This document shows positions 17,738 to 24,921 of a DNA stretch of 27,533 bases, piece by piece. The stretch covers positions 1 through 27,533 of the forward strand of contig CALGTU010000040.1 in NCBI GenBank assembly GCA_937901465.1, written 5' to 3'. Below the pieces are notes generated by a model that searched no databases, had not been told where the DNA came from, and saw nothing but the letters and a program-made list of their open reading frames with translations. This DNA is from an uncultured Clostridia bacterium (GTDB lineage: Bacteria; Bacillota; Clostridia; Oscillospirales; Ruminococcaceae). The position numbers were made by a program, and so were the translations under genes. How positions within the stretch are numbered: the stretch's first letter is position 1; each line of letters starts with the position of its first letter.

Positions 17738-18607
17738 TCACATTTCTAAAATAAATCTGAAATCATATATTTTTTCACATACACCAACTGCAATTGTAGC
17801 CACACCTAATATCAGCGTGTAAAAAGAAAATATCTTGAAACGATTTTTCTCAACAAGCCATTTTATAAGCTTTATCGCTAATACCCCAGCAACAGCAGAT
17901 ACAACAAATCCTATTATAAGCGGAATGATTTCTATCTGATTCAGTGTTTCTGAGCTTATATCCTTGAGAGAAAGCACTGACCCTGCTGCTATAACCGGGA
18001 TACCAAGTATAAACGAATATTCTACTGCAGAATCTCTTTTGAGTCCACAAAACAGTGCTGAACTTATTGTAGACCCTGAGCGGGAAATCCCGGGAACAAG
18101 TGCTATTCCTTGAAATATCCCTATTGTGAATGCCACGGGAAATTTAACCTCTCCGGATGACTTATAGCCCGAAACGCATTTATCAGCAAAAAATAATAAT
18201 ATTGATGTGTATATAAAAGCACAGCCTTCAACTATAATATCATCATCAGCAGAAAGTGATGTAAAGAAATCCTTGAATGCATAAAAAGCAAAAAGCGGAA
18301 GAATTGACGCAATTATCATAATTATAAATCTTCTGTCAGGATTAAGGTCTTTTATTTTAAATTTACCTGTGAATATATCCTTTATCATAAAAAGAAATTC
18401 TTTTATAAGAGCCCATATAGTCTGTCTGAAAACAATAAAAACCGCAAGTAATGTTCCTAGATGAAGTATAAGTGTCATAATAACACCAGTTTCACCTGAA
18501 TTTCCTGTAAAATGTTGGAATAATGAAAGATGTCCCGAACTTGAAACAGGAAGAAACTCTGTAAATCCCTGAATAAGCGCCTGTAATATTACCTCTATAA
18601 TCGACAT
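17738..18607 (-). CDS. uppP: Undecaprenyl-diphosphatase
   Basis: This 289-residue integral membrane enzyme of the UppP/BacA family removes a phosphate from undecaprenyl diphosphate and so recycles the carrier for peptidoglycan and other envelope polymers; family members confer bacitracin tolerance. Both active-site segments are present: QGFTEFLPVSSSGHL near residue 14 and PGISRSGSTISSAL near 170. About eight hydrophobic helices are visible and the length is slightly above the typical 265-280. The ATG lies behind TAGGAGGC. It is the first gene after the near-consensus promoter at 18668-18696 and starts the long minus-strand operon that ends with ispH-S1. Confidence 0.95.
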   Translation of the reverse strand: MSIIEVILQALIQGFTEFLPVSSSGHLSLFQHFTGNSGETGVIMTLILHLGTLLAVFIVFRQTIWALIKEFLFMIKDIFTGKFKIKDLNPDRRFIIMIIASILPLFAFYAFKDFFTSLSADDDIIVEGCAFIYTSILLFFADKCVSGYKSSGEVKFPVAFTIGIFQGIALVPGISRSGSTISSALFCGLKRDSAVEYSFILGIPVIAAGSVLSLKDISSETLNQIEIIPLIIGFVVSAVAGVLAIKLIKWLVEKNRFKIFSFYTLILGVATIAVGVCEKIYDFRFILEM

Positions 18608-18667
18608 TTTTGCCTCCTATATTGTAAATCGTATATATTATTAAATTATTAATCTGCATACATAAAT

Positions 18668-18696
18668 ATTATACCAAAAAAGACCTTAAAAGTCAA
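18668..18696 (-). promoter_or_regulatory. Near-consensus sigma-A promoter for the uppP operon
   Basis: On the minus strand TTGACT (18691-18696) and TATAAT (18668-18673) are separated by exactly 17 bases. Transcription would start near 18661, giving an A/T-rich leader of about 54 bases before uppP with no obvious hairpin in it. This is one of the two best promoter matches in the window. Confidence 0.82.
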
Positions 18697-18713
18697 ATTA
18701 AATCAATAAAAAT

Positions 18714-18760
18714 AGTGCGTAAAATAAAGAAATAAATCACTGATCTTTAAAATACGCACT
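18714..18760 (-). terminator. Terminator of the Rnf-like operon
   Basis: Imperfect 17-base arms at 18714-18730 and 18744-18760 share AGTGCGTA at the base and TAAAGA near a 13-base loop, with a three-base mismatch between. On the minus strand the stem is followed by ATTTTTATT. It begins six bases after the stop of the 18767-19963 gene and sits just upstream of the uppP promoter, separating the two operons. Confidence 0.7.
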
Positions 18761-18766
18761 TTAATT

Positions 18767-19963
18767 TTATTCTATTATGTATTTTGTATATCCGAGTTCA
18801 GATAAAGCTCTTATCGCCTCTTTAACATCTCCTGGCATCATATTCTCTGAAGAAATGACAGGTACTATTTCAACATTATTAAATTCAGATGAAACTATTG
18901 TTGAAATGATATTCGTCCTTTCATATATATTCATTTCAGAAAGTATAAATTCCTCATCGTTATATATCAATTTATTCCCGACTCCGTTATAATCAATTTC
19001 TATAGCAACGGCTGTAAATGGTGGCGTATAGTCGCTTTTTTCAAGAAATTCATCTTCGTTATTAATAATCTCGGAAGCGGATGTTCGATATATTGTAAAA
19101 GAAGCAGAATCAGAAAAAATCGTAGCTGTTTCATAGAGAACAGTTCCTCTAAGTTCTTCATTTCTTATGATATCTCCTATTTCTTGAAAATCATCTTCTT
19201 CAAATTCAGGGAAAGCAATATCAGAAAGCAGGACTGCATCAAACCCCGCTGCAGCAACTTCATCTGATATTTGCAAAAGATATTTTTTTGATGATGACGA
19301 AAAAGGTGAAATCCATGGTTTTCCGCCAACATTTATATAATCATCATACCAAAGAACTCCTGATTCTTCAATCACAAATCCGATGTCGGATTCGTTTACC
19401 GGCGAAAGATTATCATAAAGAACGCTTACAGAAGCAACAGGCATGAGACCAGAACGTTTTATTGTTTTACATATCTCGTTAATCTCGAGTTCTGATTTAA
19501 CTATTTCACCATTAAGCAACGCAACATTAGCTTTGGTAGCATAATACACTTCTCCTCCTTCTATTTTTAGAGGAACTACCACAGAAGTATATCCATTGTT
19601 TTTAGCAGAGTCAACTGCTGCTGTAAAAAGTTCTTCATTTAGCATATCAACAGGTCTTAATGTATATGCCGACCAACCTTGAAAAGAAACAGGAATCATA
19701 TCAGAATCGCCTGAAGTTTCTTTTATTGTAACATTGGTTACTTCGGGTGGTGTCCATGCATTCGAACTTGTTTCAGGAGGATTTTTAATATAGTTGTAAA
19801 TCGGTTCTCCTATGCAATATCCGAAAAATACAAGTAAAATCGCAAAGATGATAGTTATAACAAGTGTGACTATCTTTCTTGTTTTAGAAACAGGCTTGTG
19901 ACCATATAAAGTCGTATTACTTCTGTTAACCTTTTTTCTTTTCTTTTTATATTTATATGTCAA
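18767..19963 (-). CDS. Membrane-anchored glycoside-hydrolase-like (DUF4015-type) protein
   Basis: A 398-residue protein with a lysine-rich cytoplasmic N-terminus, one membrane segment at about residues 30-50 and a large extracytoplasmic domain. That domain looks like a TIM-barrel of the DUF4015 putative glycosidase type: NNGYTSVVVPLK near 123, GKPWISPFSSSSKKYLLQISDEVAAAGFDAVLLSDIAFPE near 215-255 in which the usual FDEIxFDYxRFP block reads FDAVLLSDIAFP. The acidic residue pattern is therefore altered, and activity is doubtful. The start is a TTG preceded by AAAAGGAG; no better ATG lies nearby. The gap from the previous minus-strand gene is 34 bases. The family assignment is by motif resemblance only. 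Confidence 0.7.
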   Translation of the reverse strand: MTYKYKKKRKKVNRSNTTLYGHKPVSKTRKIVTLVITIIFAILLVFFGYCIGEPIYNYIKNPPETSSNAWTPPEVTNVTIKETSGDSDMIPVSFQGWSAYTLRPVDMLNEELFTAAVDSAKNNGYTSVVVPLKIEGGEVYYATKANVALLNGEIVKSELEINEICKTIKRSGLMPVASVSVLYDNLSPVNESDIGFVIEESGVLWYDDYINVGGKPWISPFSSSSKKYLLQISDEVAAAGFDAVLLSDIAFPEFEEDDFQEIGDIIRNEELRGTVLYETATIFSDSASFTIYRTSASEIINNEDEFLEKSDYTPPFTAVAIEIDYNGVGNKLIYNDEEFILSEMNIYERTNIISTIVSSEFNNVEIVPVISSENMMPGDVKEAIRALSELGYTKYIIE

Positions 19964-19997
19964 GCCTTTTCAACTCCTTTTCACGATTAAAATCGCA

Positions 19998-20396
19998 TTA
20001 TTTTTTCTTTTTAATAAGAATTACAATAAAACCAATGATAGTAACAATCACAGAGCCGACTGTAATAGTCATAAACATATCTCTGTAAGCCGATTCAGCT
20101 AAAGTATCTCTGAAGCCTGTTATCCATACATATAACAACGATAACAAAAGTGTAGGAACATATATTATAAGAGATTTCAAAAAATAATTTTCGATTTTAA
20201 GATTTCTCACAAGTGTATAAGCAACAACCACAATAAGAGTAATTATTGCTCTGTCAATTTCGTGCCAATTACCGCTGGGGTCTTCATAAATTCCTTGTAT
20301 AAGATATATTGTACTATTAACAAGTGTAGCAACTGTATAAAAAAGACAATAAACAAAAACAGAGTGTCTTAACCACTTAATCCATACAGTTTTCAT
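19998..20396 (-). CDS. Unrecognised small membrane protein, four helices
   Basis: A 132-residue protein that I cannot assign. It has four hydrophobic stretches (about residues 12-35, 45-60, 70-92 and 108-127) and ends in a lysine run. The start is placed at the ATG at 20396, eight bases after GGAG; another ATG six bases earlier sits too close to that site. It follows the CPBP protease gene by 20 bases. Its neighbours suggest a membrane role, nothing more specific. Confidence 0.72.
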   Translation of the reverse strand: MKTVWIKWLRHSVFVYCLFYTVATLVNSTIYLIQGIYEDPSGNWHEIDRAIITLIVVVAYTLVRNLKIENYFLKSLIIYVPTLLLSLLYVWITGFRDTLAESAYRDMFMTITVGSVIVTIIGFIVILIKKKK

Positions 20397-20416
20397 AATC
20401 ATATCTCCATTTTATA

Positions 20417-21151
20417 TCATTTCATAATAATCATAAATATATAACCAATTCCAACCATAAAGAAATTACCGAGCCCATGCATTACCATAGGGTAAATAAC
20501 GCTTTTAGATTTTACATATGTAATACCATAAGCAATTCCTAATATAAAAGCATATATCAACTGAAACCACGAAAAAGATACTTCAAACGGAAAAACTGTC
20601 CAACTTATATGTGCAATTGAAAATAATAACGATGCTATAATAATTTCCAATATAAAACTACGTTTATCTTCTTCATAATTCAAAGCAGCAAGAATTGTTA
20701 TAGGCAATGCTCTGAACATAATTTCCTCTGATGTTCCTGATAGAAACAGTTGAAACCCTAATGTTCCAATAACATTTGTTAGATTGAGTTTATATTCATA
20801 TGGTGATATCGAACCGATTTTATACCCAACGCCATAACTGATGATAACATATACAAGAATAACAACAGAAAAAATAAGTGTATATAATATACCTGTTTTA
20901 TTCATCTTAGGTTTTAAAAAGAAATTCAAATTCTTTTTCTTTTTTATAATAAAAATAACAATTAAACCAAGCAACATCTGAACTATATGATGTATGGTTA
21001 TATACATAAAAGTTCCATCTTTATCAATTGGTGTATAATCAAATAAATCAGCGATAAAACCTCCTGATTTACTTGCAAAAGTCTGAATAAAAAACAAAAA
21101 TAATATTACGATAAATGTATATATTATTTTTCCAACTTTTGTATTCTGCAT
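20417..21151 (-). CDS. CPBP family intramembrane metalloprotease
   Basis: A 244-residue polytopic protein with about seven hydrophobic segments and the CPBP (CAAX protease / bacteriocin-processing) signatures: SEEIMFR near residues 141-147 (the EExxxR motif), FSIAHISW near 177-184 (FxxxH) and a final HGLGNF. Bacterial members serve in bacteriocin maturation or self-immunity, or are of unknown function; no bacteriocin precursor is evident here. AAGGG lies six bases before the ATG at 21151; an ATG six bases upstream directly abuts it and is less likely. The gap to the preceding gene is 9 bases. Confidence 0.88.
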   Translation of the reverse strand: MQNTKVGKIIYTFIVILFLFFIQTFASKSGGFIADLFDYTPIDKDGTFMYITIHHIVQMLLGLIVIFIIKKKKNLNFFLKPKMNKTGILYTLIFSVVILVYVIISYGVGYKIGSISPYEYKLNLTNVIGTLGFQLFLSGTSEEIMFRALPITILAALNYEEDKRSFILEIIIASLLFSIAHISWTVFPFEVSFSWFQLIYAFILGIAYGITYVKSKSVIYPMVMHGLGNFFMVGIGYIFMIIMK

Positions 21152-21160
21152 TTTCATCCC

Positions 21161-21592
21161 TTATTCTATTCTGCTTTGTTTCAACAGTTTTGCTCCAAGG
21201 CCAAACACAAATGCACCCAATAAAATAAAAAATCCCCAGATTATGTTCCAATAAGGTGAATTTACATCAAACATAAAGAGCAACAAATCATTCCATACTT
21301 TAAGATTAATTGCTATTGCAAATAAATCAAACAGCAGATACCCTCCACCAAAAATATATATCCATCGCCACCAATAATTGTTTTTTATATTCTTACAAAA
21401 TACAACTATTCCACAAATACAAAGAAATGCCAGAATTCCCATAAGAGTGAAATAAAACAGACCTTTATCTTCTAATACTCCAAGCCAGAATCCGGCATAT
21501 GATATTCTATCAATAAGTCCCCATATTCTGTGAAGATGAAAAATCCCAAAAAATATAAAAAACCAAGGCTCCCAAGCATATATTTTCTTCAT
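21161..21592 (-). CDS. Unrecognised aromatic-rich membrane protein
   Basis: A 143-residue protein with four hydrophobic segments and unusually many tryptophan and phenylalanine residues, including EPWFFIFFGIFHLHRIWGL at the N-terminus, a central NNYWWRWIYIFGGGY and PYWNIIWGFFILL near the end. No cofactor or catalytic motif is evident. The start ATG begins one base after the stop of the cysteine hydrolase gene, with GGTGA upstream, so the two are probably co-translated. I suspect it is a conserved hypothetical family of Clostridia, but I cannot name it. Confidence 0.75.
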   Translation of the reverse strand: MKKIYAWEPWFFIFFGIFHLHRIWGLIDRISYAGFWLGVLEDKGLFYFTLMGILAFLCICGIVVFCKNIKNNYWWRWIYIFGGGYLLFDLFAIAINLKVWNDLLLFMFDVNSPYWNIIWGFFILLGAFVFGLGAKLLKQSRIE

Positions 21593-22117
21593 TTATTTCA
21601 CCATCATTTCAATAGCATCTTCAAATGAAACACACTCTGCATATCTTTTGTTCCAAATAAATTCATTATAATATTTACAGGTTTCTTCAGCAGTCATGTA
21701 CTGATTATCAAACGTAGTATTGGTATTTTCAGGAACTATCATTTTAAACCCGTGTTCAAATCCTGTTTTGATAGTAGCATCAATGCAATACTCAGTCTGC
21801 AATCCGACAATGATAACCGTATCTTCTTTCTTCTCTTTTAAATATCCAAGAAGGCCCGTATCTTTAAAAGAGCTATTTACTGTTTTATCAAATATAATTT
21901 CATCATTTTGTGGTTCAAACTCTTCGTATATATCGAATCCTTCATTGCCTTTTGTCAGTTCAGAGCCAACTCCATCATCGTGTCTTACAAAAATAACCTC
22001 TACTTTGTTATTACGCGCTATATCTATAAGTTTTTCGACGCATTTTTTAAACAAATCAAAATTATATAATTTTTCATTAGTAATTGCTTTTTGTGTATCA
22101 ACAACTAAAAGTACCAT
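21593..22117 (-). CDS. Cysteine hydrolase, isochorismatase superfamily
   Basis: A 174-residue cytoplasmic hydrolase of the isochorismatase-like fold. The expected triad is present: D7 in VVDTQKA, K78 in FDKTVNSSF and C111 in GLQTEYCIDATIKTG. Members hydrolyse nicotinamide, isochorismate, carbamoylsarcosine or related amides and esters, and the substrate cannot be deduced. AAGGTGAT precedes the ATG. It begins nine bases after the rnfA-like stop, so it is cotranscribed with the Rnf-like genes. If it were a nicotinamidase it would link to NAD turnover, but that is speculation. Confidence 0.9.
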   Translation of the reverse strand: MVLLVVDTQKAITNEKLYNFDLFKKCVEKLIDIARNNKVEVIFVRHDDGVGSELTKGNEGFDIYEEFEPQNDEIIFDKTVNSSFKDTGLLGYLKEKKEDTVIIVGLQTEYCIDATIKTGFEHGFKMIVPENTNTTFDNQYMTAEETCKYYNEFIWNKRYAECVSFEDAIEMMVK

Positions 22118-22126
22118 AAAATCACC

Positions 22127-22720
22127 TTATAAAGTTATTGTCCCACCCGAAAGTGCGTAAAAAGCCATGGCAAGTATTCCAACGTAGATATATGTTATCG
22201 GAAGTCCTCTGAAACTAGGAGAAACATCTTCGGAATACAATTTTTCATAAACTGCTGAAACAAGAAAAGTTGCAACAATAAAACCTATACCTGTACCTAA
22301 AGAATAAGCAACATATTCAACAATAGATTTCCCGCTCATCGCATTGGTAAACAGAACGCCAAGAACTGCACAGTTAAAAGCCGAAACATGTATAAATTTC
22401 TTTATCGATAAAAAGAAAGGATAAGCAAGTTTCCATACAACAAGCAACGTCACAGTATACACTACCCCTATAATTGCAACATAAACAAGAGGCATAAAAA
22501 TATAACTATATTCATTTTCTCTGAAGTAATAATCTGCAAAATATGCAATAACGCTTGACACAACAGAAAAATAAGTTATACACAATCCAAAAGTAAAAAA
22601 CTTCTTACGGCTTCTTGATGCAAGAAATAGTGTACTCGTTCCGAGAGCCTTTGAAAACACAGTATTTTCAACAAGGATAGCAGTAAGAGAAATAAGAATC
22701 GCGTTTATGATAACATCCAT
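22127..22720 (-). CDS. rnfA: RnfA/NqrE-like membrane subunit with one of two Fe-S cysteines lost
   Basis: A 197-residue protein with six hydrophobic helices, clearly of the Rnf-Nqr (PF02508) family: VENTVFSKALGTS near residue 17, FNCAVLGVLF near 115, YSLGTGIGFIVAT and the RGLPITYIYVGILAMAF C-terminus. In RnfA and NqrE two cysteines hold half of an intramembrane [2Fe-2S] cluster, one in a LGxCP stretch of the first helix and one in a TNCAVLG stretch. Here the second is kept (C117), but the first is replaced (LGTST, S29). The ATG at 22720 has AGGAG nine bases upstream and overlaps the rnfE-like stop by one base (TGATG). The symbol marks homology only; a redox role is uncertain. Confidence 0.88.
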   Translation of the reverse strand: MDVIINAILISLTAILVENTVFSKALGTSTLFLASRSRKKFFTFGLCITYFSVVSSVIAYFADYYFRENEYSYIFMPLVYVAIIGVVYTVTLLVVWKLAYPFFLSIKKFIHVSAFNCAVLGVLFTNAMSGKSIVEYVAYSLGTGIGFIVATFLVSAVYEKLYSEDVSPSFRGLPITYIYVGILAMAFYALSGGTITL

Positions 22721-23337
22721 CAAGAATGACTCCTAACAAAAATTTTAATTTTCTTAAGAATTGCAGCAAGTATCCCTATAAGGATAAAACCGCCAAATGT
22801 AGTTGATAAAAACGGAAGTGTAAAATGAATTCCGATGATTTTATCGCCTATAGCGCCTGTAGCAAGAATTTCTCTGATAACTCCCACAACAATCGCTACA
22901 ACATCAAATCCTAATATATAGAAAAAAACTTCAGCAAGCATACGAAGCTTGTCCAACTTGAAGAAGTGTGTTTCTGTTCTTGTTATGATAAGAGAATTCG
23001 TCACAAGAAGAGGAAACATAATCCCCAAAGTTGAAAACTGCTGATTCATGAAAGAATCCGCAAAAACAGCAACAGGAACATACACCATAGCCGCAATTAC
23101 AGTATATAATATAATGCGTATAGCATAAACAATATCTCGTGGCACAAAGCTTGATATTAAAACAGTAAGAAATGTTATAAAACTAAATGCAATTACTAAT
23201 GCAATGGCCGATTGAAGAGTTGTTGCAACTGCAACTATAGGTGCAACAACAAGACCACTCGCAAGAACTGTATTTTTCATGAATAATCCGTCAAAAATAG
23301 TTTTATCAAACTTTTTTTCAGTCTTATTATTGTCCAT
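22720..23337 (-). CDS. rnfE: RnfE/NqrD-like membrane subunit lacking both Fe-S cysteines
   Basis: A 205-residue, six-helix Rnf-Nqr family protein. It shows the family layout: a basic N-terminus, FMKNTVLASGLVVAPIVAV in the first helix, GIMFPLLVTNSLIITRTE near residue 105, and a VVGVIREILATGAI segment near 153 typical of RnfE/NqrD. The GLCP motif of the first helix reads VVAP (A32) and the TNC motif reads TNS (S115), so neither iron ligand is present. The ATG at 23337 lies directly behind AGGAGGGAG; an in-frame GTG 15 bases earlier lies inside that site. It overlaps the rnfD-like stop by 11 bases. Confidence 0.88.
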   Translation of the reverse strand: MDNNKTEKKFDKTIFDGLFMKNTVLASGLVVAPIVAVATTLQSAIALVIAFSFITFLTVLISSFVPRDIVYAIRIILYTVIAAMVYVPVAVFADSFMNQQFSTLGIMFPLLVTNSLIITRTETHFFKLDKLRMLAEVFFYILGFDVVAIVVGVIREILATGAIGDKIIGIHFTLPFLSTTFGGFILIGILAAILKKIKIFVRSHS

Positions 23338-24325
23338 TTTCTCCCTCCTCACTTACTATTTCCTTCTTTTTAAAAAGTTTTTTCTTAATCTTTCTGAATT
23401 CTCTTCCGAATGAAAAAGCACTTTCATCAAGAACAATACCTATCGGAGCAGCAATAATCAATGCGTAAAGGATTGAATTTTCAACTTTTCCTATAACCTG
23501 AATAAGAATGGTCAATCCACCAATTATTATTCCGTATAAGAGTCTTGATGATTTTGACTTAGGAATAACATAATAATCACAAGCGAAAAAAAGCATAGAA
23601 AACAGAACAGTTCCACTTGCAAGTTGATAGAATACAGCGGTAAAAGCATCACTTCCAAAAAATCTGAAAAAATACGCTAAAACTGCCATAGTTCCTATTC
23701 CGCCAAAAAATGTAAGAAACGATGCTGAACGTCGGCAAATCAAAACTATTGCACAAACAAGAATTATAACAATATGAGTAGCACCCATAGGTCCTGTAAA
23801 TTTTCCTATGAATATATCAACATTACTTACCGAAGGGTTAGATGCGTATCCAAGAACGCGAGTAAGGGATGGCGAAAGAGAAATGGAAATCTCTGATGCA
23901 AAAGGAAGAGTTTCTTCTGGTTTTGGATAAAGAAGAACTTTATTTCCCCAACATATTGAAGATAATACAAAACCAACAACTGTAGGATTAAAGATATTCT
24001 TACCCTTTCCACCAAAAAATTGTTTTCCAAGGGTAATCGCAAGAACATTTGATAAAACAACAATATAATACGAAACAGAAGCCGGCATCATAAGAGCCAT
24101 AAGAACACCGGAAAGAGGAACAGAAAAATCAGAAAAATCGTATTTTTCCCCTCTCAATTTCACACATATAATGTCAGTCACATAAGCAGACAATATAGAA
24201 ATAAGAGTTAAAATAAGTGATCTTAACCCATAATAATAACAAGACATAAAAACAAGTGCCAGAGAAACAAGAAACATATCGACAACCGATTTTTTTTCTG
24301 TTTTCTGTGAAAACTGATTAAGCAT
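23327..24325 (-). CDS. rnfD: RnfD/NqrB-like membrane subunit without an evident covalent-FMN motif
   Basis: A 332-residue protein with about ten hydrophobic segments, of the NQR2/RnfD/RnfE family (PF03116). Recognisable are FSVPLSGVLMALMMPAS, GKNIFNPTVVGFVLSS near 109-124, a GPMGATH loop near 178-184 that aligns with the family's GSIGETS, and FACDYYVIPKSKSSRLLYG near the C-terminus. The S-G/Q-A-T motif that carries covalent FMN in NqrB and RnfD would lie between the last two blocks, and I do not see it; the segment there is short. The ATG at 24325 has AAAGGA seven bases upstream; an ATG 45 bases earlier has no site and overlaps the divergent gene. It is first in the row of genes. Confidence 0.87.
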   Translation of the reverse strand: MLNQFSQKTEKKSVVDMFLVSLALVFMSCYYYGLRSLILTLISILSAYVTDIICVKLRGEKYDFSDFSVPLSGVLMALMMPASVSYYIVVLSNVLAITLGKQFFGGKGKNIFNPTVVGFVLSSICWGNKVLLYPKPEETLPFASEISISLSPSLTRVLGYASNPSVSNVDIFIGKFTGPMGATHIVIILVCAIVLICRRSASFLTFFGGIGTMAVLAYFFRFFGSDAFTAVFYQLASGTVLFSMLFFACDYYVIPKSKSSRLLYGIIIGGLTILIQVIGKVENSILYALIIAAPIGIVLDESAFSFGREFRKIKKKLFKKKEIVSEEGENGQ

Positions 24326-24360
24326 CTGAAAATCCTTTCTATAAAGCCGAGGTGATATAA

Positions 24361-24921
24361 ATGATATCAACTTTAATCAGTAACTCGACAATAAAAATAT
24401 TTTTAAGTAACGAAGATATGAAAATTCACAATATAAAGTTTGATGACCTTGACAAAGAAAAATACGAAACCAAACTTTTTATATTAAATTTAATAAACGA
24501 AATAAAAAAGATCAACAATATCGATCTCAGTAATGAGAAACTTTATATCGAAGCTTTTGAGCAAAGCAACGGAAATTGCCTTCTTTATATTTCTATAAAA
24601 GGTGAAAAATTCAAAAAGAAAGATAGTATTTCAAGTGAAATAGTCTATGAATTCAACACACTTTATGATGCAATTCTCGCAAGTAAAATCATCTGGAAAA
24701 ACTCAAACCATCTTTTCAGAGAAAGTGATTTTTTATGTTCTAACGAAAATTATCGACTCATAATCAAATCATATAGCAAAGTCAAAGAAAAAATTCAAAA
24801 TTGCCTATGTGAATTCGGCCGAGAAATAGGGATTGATGACATAAGTGCATCAGTCACCAGAGAACATTATACAATGATAATTGAAAAAAACGCTGTTGAA
24901 ATATTATCAGTTCTTAATTGA
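24361..24921 (+). CDS. mecA: MecA-like ClpC adaptor protein
   Basis: A 186-residue protein resembling MecA/NegA adaptors that deliver substrates to the ClpCP protease. The N-terminal domain has STIKIFLSNEDMKIHNIKFDDL (the family's IxVxLSxxDL...F.DL pattern) and KLFILNLINEIKK. After a linker, the C-terminal domain carries FNTLYDAILASKIIW, SDFLCSNENYRLIIK and a final GREIGIDD segment typical of the ClpC-binding half. It is shorter than B. subtilis MecA (218 residues). GAGGTGA lies a few bases before the ATG. Its start is 35 bases from the divergent rnfD-like start, and its 3' end overlaps rpe by 15 bases. The assignment is by motif pattern; sequence identity to characterised MecA is modest. Confidence 0.75.
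   Translation: MISTLISNSTIKIFLSNEDMKIHNIKFDDLDKEKYETKLFILNLINEIKKINNIDLSNEKLYIEAFEQSNGNCLLYISIKGEKFKKKDSISSEIVYEFNTLYDAILASKIIWKNSNHLFRESDFLCSNENYRLIIKSYSKVKEKIQNCLCEFGREIGIDDISASVTREHYTMIIEKNAVEILSVLN

Noticed and set aside
20417..22117. A bacteriocin/immunity locus around the CPBP protease
   Set aside because: No small precursor gene with a leader, no ABC transporter and no modification enzyme is nearby.
23762..23800. The MGAT sequence in the RnfD-like protein as the covalent FMN site
   Set aside because: It lies in a GPMGATH loop that aligns with the family's later GSIGETS loop, not with the S-x-A-T segment that carries FMN.
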